Source of the DNA: an uncultured Clostridia bacterium
GTDB taxonomy: Bacteria > Bacillota > Clostridia > Lachnospirales > Lachnospiraceae
Length of the DNA: 10,394 bases
Direction: 5' to 3'
Assembly: GCA_947178015.1 (NCBI GenBank)
Contig: CAMWWW010000061.1
Coordinates: 1 to 10,394 of the forward strand
A program made the translations under genes and the position numbers. The notes beneath the pieces were generated by a model. The model searched no databases, was not told the origin of the DNA, and saw only the letters and a list, made by a program, of their open reading frames with translations. This document shows, piece after piece, positions 7,501 through 10,394 of this stretch (position 1 is the first letter of the stretch; the number at the start of each line of letters is the position of its first letter).

Positions 7501-7621
7501 TCGAATTTGCCACAAACCGCTTCCCATTATTTTCCACTCCAAGCTCATCCAAGATGCTGATAACCTCACTACTCTTTTTATTTATCTGTACCGCTAACTC
7601 GCTTATCTTTATTTTCGCCAT
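4589..7621 (-). CDS. infB: Translation initiation factor IF-2 with a long disordered N-terminus
   Basis: A 1010-residue GTPase that brings initiator fMet-tRNA to the 30S subunit and promotes 50S joining. Residues 1-55 form an IF2 N-terminal helical module. Residues 56-430 are low complexity (Gln, Asn, Ser, Arg, Lys, Asp) with tandem repeats, and a second IF2_N-type module follows at about 432-490. The GTPase domain starts near 511: G1 GHVDHGKT (520-527), G2 Thr547 in GGITQHIG, G3 DTPGH (566-570, with catalytic His570), G4 NKID (620-623) and G5 SAH (656-658). Domains II, III and the fMet-tRNA-binding domain IV complete the C-terminus to 1010. The ATG is 3 nt after ylxQ, with an AGGT Shine-Dalgarno 5 nt upstream. 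At 1010 residues it is much longer than B. subtilis IF2 (about 716), all of it through the linker. In-frame ATGs in the linker could allow shorter isoforms. Confidence 0.97.
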   Translation of the reverse strand: MAKIKISELAVQINKKSSEVISILDELGVENNGKRFVANSSVDEKIAQRVKEKLGIRTGKPQDQPIKEERTAEERKPKQAETPKSDEAKQEQVKQEATQEAPKKKIFMVSNPQNSSQAGRNGRRNRQAGPGQRNQRPVKNGKPSEQQARQPQPDRLPADRPQADKHQPDRQLDKAPAQKTAAAQQNVQNVSNVQGVKNEPKTQNEQKIPSTHPVQNVSAQSVSAQNVSAQNSSVQNSSQNVSVQSNSIQNNSAQNSSVQKQNGNAGSGNHTNNNRSGANTSHSGGNMGANTGRQQRQNNRGENQQRQNNRFDNRNDSRNDNRGDNRNDNRNDGFQRANNNNNQQRSNTNKNNSQRNGRQDGRTSEIRSAEMMPEKKPDSRRAEKFQDRDRNKDRESGRSNRQEKQISQKNGLVKKPEPVKQEVKEPEIKVIQIGDSITIKELAEKMKLQASVIVKKMFMQGKMLTINQEVDFATAEEIALEFDVIAEQEEKVDVIEELLKEEEEDESTMIARPPVICVMGHVDHGKTSLLDAIRSTNVTSREAGGITQHIGAYVVEINGQGITFLDTPGHEAFTAMRMRGAQSTDIAVLVVAADDGVMPQTIEAINHAKAAGIEIIVAINKIDKPSANIDRVKQELIEYELVAEDWGGSTVFVPVSAHTGEGIENLLEMILLTAEVKELKANPKRKARGLVIEAQLDKGKGPVATVLVQKGTLHVGDVIAAGSSHGKVRAMIDDKGRRVKEALPSTPVEILGLNDVPNAGEIFVACENEKEARSFAETFISQGKEKLLEETRAKMSLDDLFSKIQAGSVKELNIIVKADVQGSVEAMRQSLLKLSNEEVIVKVIHGGVGAINESDVILASASNAIIIGFNVKPDNTAKSVAERENVDVRLYRVIYNAIEDVEAAMKGMLEPVFAEKVIGHAEVRQTFKSSGVGMIAGSYVLDGKFQRGCSCRVSREGEVLFDGALASLKRFKDDVKEVNAGYECGLVFEKFGDLQEGDQIEAYIMEEVPR
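6629..6688 (-). repeat. 12-bp-period tandem repeat coding for D-N/S-R-N/G in IF2
   Basis: IF2 residues 312-331 consist of five imperfect four-residue units (DNRN, DSRN, DNRG, DNRN, DNRN), a 12-bp DNA period. The unit QQRQNNR occurs twice just upstream (residues 294-300 and 304-310). The region is strongly charged and hydrophilic and predicted to be disordered. Confidence 0.8.
6845..6976 (-). repeat. 15-bp-period tandem repeat coding for (N/S)xSxQ units in IF2
   Basis: IF2 residues 216-259 are nine consecutive units ending in Gln: NVSAQ, SVSAQ, NVSAQ, NSSVQ, NSSQ, NVSVQ, SNSIQ, NNSAQ, NSSVQ. Eight have five residues and one has four. The DNA copies have diverged at synonymous and some non-synonymous positions but keep the 15-bp period, which fits growth by replication slippage in an unconstrained linker. 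Confidence 0.85.
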
Positions 7622-7624
7622 ATT

Positions 7625-7963
7625 CTACCTCATTTCTTCGTTGCTTTTCGCACTACAATTTCCTGATTCGTCTAGCCTCTTCTTCACTGCATCACCAAAG
7701 CCTTGATCAAGAATCGCCAGAGAAGCTCTCATCGCCTTCCCCATCCCATGTCCAAGCGTTTCCTTTGTACCATATATATAAAAAGGGATCTGATAAAAGG
7801 TACACATATTCTGAAACATCTTCTTTGTATTATCTGACGCGTCCTCTGCCACTATTACAAGAAATGCATCTCCCTTCTTCACTGCCCTCTCTGTCATAAA
7901 TTCTCCGCTGGCTGTCCTTCCTGCCTTCGTCGCCATTCCAATCATGGAAATTATTTTATCCAA
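7625..7963 (-). CDS. ylxQ: L7Ae-like (YlxQ) RNA-binding protein
   Basis: A small protein of about 112 residues in the L7Ae/L30e/S12e/Gadd45 family; YlxQ-type members bind kink-turn RNA. Family features, counted from the TTG at 7963: IISMIGMATKAGRTASGE at about 4-21, the VIVAEDASDNTKKMF strand-turn-helix at about 36-50, and a CTFYQIPFY segment followed by LGHGMGKAMRASLAI. The frame stays open up to another TTG at 7984. I prefer the TTG at 7963-7961 because AAGGAG lies 10 nt upstream and (M)DKIISMIGMATKAG matches the usual N-terminus. This choice gives an 8-nt overlap with rnpM; the longer one gives 29 nt. The stop is 3 nt before infB. The exact start is uncertain; the family is not. Confidence 0.87.
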   Translation of the reverse strand: MDKIISMIGMATKAGRTASGEFMTERAVKKGDAFLVIVAEDASDNTKKMFQNMCTFYQIPFYIYGTKETLGHGMGKAMRASLAILDQGFGDAVKKRLDESGNCSAKSNEEMR

Positions 7964-8228
7964 TCTCTCCCATCTCCTTTTCAAGCTGTGCGTATACCTC
8001 CTGCGGGATCGCTGCTTTTAGGGAACGCTCAAGCCCTTTATTCTTCACGGCCTTGCAAAAACACTCTCTTGATGGGCAGATATATGCGCCTCTTCCGTTT
8101 TTCTTTCCGGTCGTATCAATCACGATCTCTCCCTCTGTCGTCTTAAGCACCCGTATCATCTTTCGTTTTTCCTTCATTTCACCGCAGCCAGTGCACTGAC
8201 GGCTGGGAATTTTTCTCGTAGCTGCCAA
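7956..8228 (-). CDS. rnpM: YlxR/RnpM, RNA-binding modulator of RNase P
   Basis: A basic protein of about 90 residues in the YlxR family. The B. subtilis member has been reported, from memory, to bind the RNase P RNA and modulate its activity, and was renamed RnpM. Seen here, counted from the TTG: a KIPSRQCTGCGEMKEKRKMIRV start (Cys12 and Cys15), the family signature GRGAYIC at 45-51, and further Cys residues in CPSRECFC. I chose TTG at 8228-8226 as start because a perfect AAGGAG lies 7 nt upstream and (M)AATRKIPSRQCTGC matches the usual short N-terminus. An in-frame ATG at 8267 would add 13 atypical residues and place the start 5 nt after the nusA stop. The gene sits in its canonical place between nusA and ylxQ. 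Confidence 0.92.
   Translation of the reverse strand: MAATRKIPSRQCTGCGEMKEKRKMIRVLKTTEGEIVIDTTGKKNGRGAYICPSRECFCKAVKNKGLERSLKAAIPQEVYAQLEKEMGEIG
7974..7979 (-). promoter_or_regulatory. Ribosome binding site supporting the TTG start of ylxQ
   Basis: AAGGAG on the minus strand lies inside the 3' end of rnpM, 10 nt before the TTG at 7963. The competing TTG at 7984 has only a GGAGG about 12 nt upstream. Both choices are weak starts that depend on coupling to rnpM translation. Confidence 0.5.
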
Positions 8229-8235
8229 ATCATCA

Positions 8236-8241
8236 CTCCTT
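8236..8241 (-). promoter_or_regulatory. Ribosome binding site deciding the TTG start of rnpM
   Basis: AAGGAG on the minus strand with a 7-nt spacer to TTG (8228). It lies in the nusA-rnpM gap if the TTG is used, and would fall inside the reading frame if the upstream ATG at 8267 were used. Confidence 0.75.
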
Positions 8242-8272
8242 CCTGCATGCCGCCACCGATAGCACAAACCGT

Positions 8273-9517
8273 TTACGCTTCGTCTACGCCATAATATTCT
8301 GTCCCTGAATCTATATTCTCTTCCTCATTCCCAGTCTCTATGCTCTCGTCATTTTCTAAAGCTTCTTGCTCATAAGCTACATCCGCGTAGGATTCCTCCT
8401 CATAACCTTCCTCCTCGTAGCCTTCATTGTCATAGAATTCATCCTCATTTTCATACGCAAAAAGCTCCGCGAATTCCTCCAGCTCCCTCGCTTGGCTCTC
8501 ACTCTTAATATCAATCTTAAAGCCTGTCAGTCTCGCTGCCAGTCTCGCATTTTGTCCTTCCTTGCCGATTGCAAGAGAAAGCTGATAATCTGGCACAATC
8601 ACCTTCGCCGTCTTTTCCTCATCATCCGCAAGCACGGTGATGACCTTCGCAGGACTAAGCGCGTTTTCTATTAAAATGGCAGGATTCTCACTCCAACTGA
8701 TAATATCGATCTTCTCTCCCCGAAGCTCCTCCACAATCGCATTGACACGAATTCCATTCACACCCACACAAGCACCCACCGGATCAACATTCGGCTCATT
8801 TGACCAGACGGCGATCTTCGTGCGGGAACCTGCCTCTCTGGATATGCTCTTAATCTCCACGGTTCCGTCCTTAACCTCCGTCACCTCTGCCTCAAACAAA
8901 CGCTTTACCAGCTCAGGATGTGTGCGGGATACCAAAATCTTCGGTCCCTTGGTGGTATCCTTTACCTCCAGCACATAAAGCTTAATTCTCTCCGTCGGCT
9001 CAAAGATCTCCCCCTTTACCTGTTCATTCTCCATCAGCATGGCATCCACTTTACCAAGATTAATGCTGACGTTTCTCCCCGCATACCGCTGCACAATCCC
9101 AGTAACAATATCCCGCTCCTTCTCAAAATACTGGTTATATAAAGACTTTCTCTCTTCCTCGCGAATTTTCTGCAGGATAACATTCTTTGCGTTCTGCGTC
9201 GCAATACGCCCGAACTCCTTCGACTTGATCTCCACATTGACGACATCGCCCAGCTCATATCTGGGGTCCTTAAGCTTCGCATTTACAAGGCTTATCTCCG
9301 TCACATCATCCGTGACTTCCTCCACCACCGTCTTCTCTGCTATCACCTTAAAATCTCCGGTTTCCCGGTTGATCGTCACCTTTACATTATCTGCCTTTCC
9401 AAAATGATTCTTGCAGGCTGTCAGCAGTGAATTCTCGATTGCCTCTAATAAGGTATCCTTACTGATATCCTTCTCCTTCTCCAGAAGATCCAATGCTTCA
9501 ATTAGCTCCTTGTTCAT
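8273..9517 (-). CDS. nusA: Transcription termination/antitermination factor NusA
   Basis: A 414-residue RNA polymerase-associated factor that controls pausing, intrinsic termination and antitermination. Domains in order: N-terminal RNA polymerase-binding domain (about 1-125), S1 domain (about 134-198), KH1 (about 200-290, with VGVNG at 251-255) and KH2 (about 292-345, with AIGKEGQNARLA at 316-327). From about 347 to 414 there is a highly acidic tail with Tyr-Glu repeats (GYEEEGYEEESY near 366-377). It replaces nothing essential and lacks the AR1/AR2 domains of E. coli NusA. B. subtilis NusA is about 371 residues, so the tail accounts for the extra length. An AAGGAGGAC site (9527-9535) precedes the ATG, with 11 nt between its AGGAGG core and the start codon. 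The gene lies 32 nt after rimP. Confidence 0.97.
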   Translation of the reverse strand: MNKELIEALDLLEKEKDISKDTLLEAIENSLLTACKNHFGKADNVKVTINRETGDFKVIAEKTVVEEVTDDVTEISLVNAKLKDPRYELGDVVNVEIKSKEFGRIATQNAKNVILQKIREEERKSLYNQYFEKERDIVTGIVQRYAGRNVSINLGKVDAMLMENEQVKGEIFEPTERIKLYVLEVKDTTKGPKILVSRTHPELVKRLFEAEVTEVKDGTVEIKSISREAGSRTKIAVWSNEPNVDPVGACVGVNGIRVNAIVEELRGEKIDIISWSENPAILIENALSPAKVITVLADDEEKTAKVIVPDYQLSLAIGKEGQNARLAARLTGFKIDIKSESQARELEEFAELFAYENEDEFYDNEGYEEEGYEEESYADVAYEQEALENDESIETGNEEENIDSGTEYYGVDEA

Positions 9518-9549
9518 CTCAAAATTGTCCTCCTTGTATTCGTTATCCT

Positions 9550-10017
9550 CTAAAAATCAAACGCCAGCCTGATCAATGCGATATCTGCGCGGTTTAGTGT
9601 AAGCTCTTCCTTATCATCTGCTATGGTGACAGCATCCTTACTATATGCCTGAAGAACCCCCTTATATTCCTTCCTGCCCTGCAATGGTTTGTACAGTCGA
9701 ATCTCAACTTCCTTCCCCATGCTTCTGTCAAAATCCTTATCCTTCTTAAGCTGCCTTCCAAGCCCCGGAGAGCTTACCTCCAATATATAAGAAGCATCCT
9801 TGATAAAATCCTTTTTATCAAGCAGATCGCTCAGCCTGCGGCTTACCGCCTCACAGTCATCCACCGTTATGCCGCCCGGCTTGTCAATATAGACTCTCAG
9901 ATAGTAAACGCCTCCCTCACTGACATACTCTACATCCACCAGCTCAAACTGATACTCCTCCACAATAGGAAGAAGCAGCTCCTCCGTCTTCTTTGCATAT
10001 TCTTCTCTCTTCGTCAT
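9550..10017 (-). CDS. rimP: Ribosome maturation factor RimP
   Basis: A 155-residue cytoplasmic factor needed for efficient 30S subunit maturation; it acts early, around S12 and S19 assembly. The two-domain layout is clear: an N-terminal alpha/beta domain with FELVDVEYVSEGG (about 24-36), LRVYIDKPGGITVDDCEAVSR (about 40-60) and the signature LEVSSPGLGRQLK (79-91), then an SH3-like C-terminal domain with RLYKPLQGRKEYKGVL (about 107-122). The length matches the family (E. coli about 150). The ATG at 10017 has AGGAAGGAA (10027-10035) 9 nt upstream. It is the first gene of the operon, preceded by a structured leader of about 177 nt. Confidence 0.97.
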   Translation of the reverse strand: MTKREEYAKKTEELLLPIVEEYQFELVDVEYVSEGGVYYLRVYIDKPGGITVDDCEAVSRRLSDLLDKKDFIKDASYILEVSSPGLGRQLKKDKDFDRSMGKEVEIRLYKPLQGRKEYKGVLQAYSKDAVTIADDKEELTLNRADIALIRLAFDF

Positions 10018-10050
10018 CCCAACACATTCCTTCCTGCACCATATACCATC

Positions 10051-10081
10051 CGAGCAGGGGAAATGCGCGTTTCCCTACTCG
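10051..10081 (-). promoter_or_regulatory. Leader hairpin close to the rimP ribosome binding site
   Basis: On the minus strand CGAGTAGGGAAA (10070-10081) pairs with TTTCCCCTGCTCG (10051-10063), with one bulged C and one U-G pair, around the loop CGCGCA. It ends 15 nt before the Shine-Dalgarno sequence. No T-run follows, so it is not an ordinary terminator. It may affect translation or mRNA stability. Confidence 0.55.
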
Positions 10082-10147
10082 AAGCACAGGGCACAGCATA
10101 CCTTTCCAAAACCGCTCCTAACTCTCTGCACCCTTGCACAAACATAC

Positions 10148-10173
10148 AAAGAGTGGACTTACGCCCACTCTTC
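10148..10173 (-). promoter_or_regulatory. rimP leader hairpin with a GUAA tetraloop
   Basis: On the minus strand an 11-bp stem (GAAGAGTGGGC with GTCCACTCTTT, G-U at two positions) is capped by the GNRA loop GUAA. It begins about 20 nt after the predicted transcription start. From memory, similar GAGTGGGC...GCCCACTC hairpins precede rimP in many Firmicutes, which suggests a conserved leader element. Downstream is only TTTGTATGTTTGT, too broken for a confident terminator, though attenuation is conceivable. Confidence 0.65.
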
Positions 10174-10200
10174 ATCATTTAGTCAACTATTATCATATCC

Positions 10201-10229
10201 AGTATAACACTACTTTTATAAAAATGCAA
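10201..10229 (-). promoter_or_regulatory. Main sigma-A promoter of the rimP-nusA-infB operon
   Basis: On the minus strand a -35 box TTGCAT (10224-10229), a 17-nt spacer and a -10 box TATACT (10201-10206) with an upstream TGT (extended -10). Transcription would start near 10194, giving a leader of about 177 nt before rimP. It is the best promoter in the region and sits just before the leader hairpins. Confidence 0.8.
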
Positions 10230-10258
10230 GTATTTTCCAAGTAAATTTAAGGAATCTG

Positions 10259-10290
10259 GTAACGATTCAGCCTTCCGGCTAAATCGTTAC
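10259..10290 (-). repeat. Palindromic hairpin with GGAA tetraloop upstream of the operon promoter
   Basis: A 14-bp stem, fully paired on the minus strand with one U-G pair, closes on the GNRA loop GGAA (arms 10277-10290 and 10259-10272). The same pair is a C-A mismatch on the plus strand, so it probably forms in minus-strand RNA. No T-run follows on either strand. It could be the 3' end structure of the upstream gene or a dispersed intergenic palindrome of the REP type. Confidence 0.55.
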
Positions 10291-10306
10291 TTCCCTTATG
10301 TAGTAT

Positions 10307-10339
10307 GGTATAAGAAATATTGTCTTATCCTTTCGGATA
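10307..10339 (-). other. Two mutually exclusive small hairpins
   Basis: On the minus strand TATCC-GAAA-GGATA (10326-10339) competes with a second hairpin in which GGATAAGA (10323-10330) pairs with TCTTATACC (10307-10315, one bulged A) around a 7-nt loop. Both need the bases at 10326-10330. The arrangement is switch-like, but no T-run or gene is attached to it within the window. Confidence 0.35.
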
Positions 10340-10394
10340 TGGTTCTGGTACACTGTCTCTTGCCATACGAAAAAATTTTGAAAACAGTATAGGA

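Larger units (their letters stand above)
10018..10394. other. Gene-free region upstream of rimP: promoter, leader RNA and hairpins
   Basis: No gene is supported in these 377 bases. The minus strand holds, in transcription order, a small hairpin pair (10307-10339), a long GNRA-capped palindrome (10259-10290), a promoter (10201-10229), two leader hairpins (10148-10173 and 10051-10081) and the rimP ribosome binding site. Three of the hairpins contain G-U pairs that would be A-C mismatches on the plus strand, so the RNA-forming strand is the minus strand. One 32-codon stop-free stretch at the right edge (minus strand) is too short to call. Confidence 0.6.

Noticed and set aside
10148..10173. rimP leader hairpin as a classical rho-independent terminator
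   Set aside because: The stem is strong, but the bases that follow (TTTGTATGTTTGT) are not a continuous T-run, so I list it as a leader element.
10299..10394. Stop-free stretch of about 32 codons at the right edge on the minus strand, possibly the end of an upstream gene
   Set aside because: It is short and does not resemble the C-terminus of PolC, the usual gene upstream of rimP. It overlaps hairpin-forming sequence and is better explained as non-coding.

Overview
The window looks like a chromosomal segment from a low-to-moderate GC Firmicute of the class Clostridia, most likely family Lachnospiraceae. This rests on gene order, strong AGGAGG-type ribosome binding sites, sigma-A-type promoters and the style of the proteins (IF2 with a very long Gln/Asn-rich N-terminus, a FAD synthetase with a GKFDGLHRGH motif). 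The family assignment is inference. Every supported gene lies on the minus strand, so transcription runs from right to left.

From right to left: positions 10394-10018 hold no gene. They contain RNA-like hairpins, a good promoter (10201-10229) and a leader of about 177 nt with two hairpins. Next comes the conserved translation/transcription-factor operon rimP-nusA-rnpM(ylxR)-ylxQ-infB-rbfA-nrnA-truB-ribF (10017 to 1396). The nine genes are tightly packed: the gaps are 32, 44, 3 and 20 nt, and four junctions overlap by 8, 4, 17 and 16 nt. Together they cover 30S maturation (RimP, RbfA), transcription elongation/termination (NusA), RNase P modulation (RnpM), a kink-turn-binding L7Ae-like protein (YlxQ), translation initiation (IF2), turnover of tiny RNAs (NrnA), tRNA pseudouridine-55 synthesis (TruB) and FMN/FAD synthesis (RibF). 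Three genes (truB, rnpM, ylxQ) appear to start at GTG or TTG.

No terminator follows ribF. A perfect-consensus promoter (TTGACA-N17-TATAAT, 1384-1412) overlaps the end of ribF and drives a secreted cell-wall hydrolase with two SH3b domains and an NlpC/P60 catalytic domain (1285-236). Just after its -10 box is a TGTAAA-N5-TGTAAA direct repeat that fits the WalR (YycF) operator consensus. A strong intrinsic terminator (182-214) ends this gene and probably the whole operon. The last 181 bases are AT-rich, with a likely leftward promoter for a gene outside the window.

The core is an ordinary housekeeping operon and I see no new defence, mobile or biosynthetic system. The items most worth checking are the WalR-like operator, the hairpins around the rimP promoter, and the tandemly repeated disordered region of IF2.
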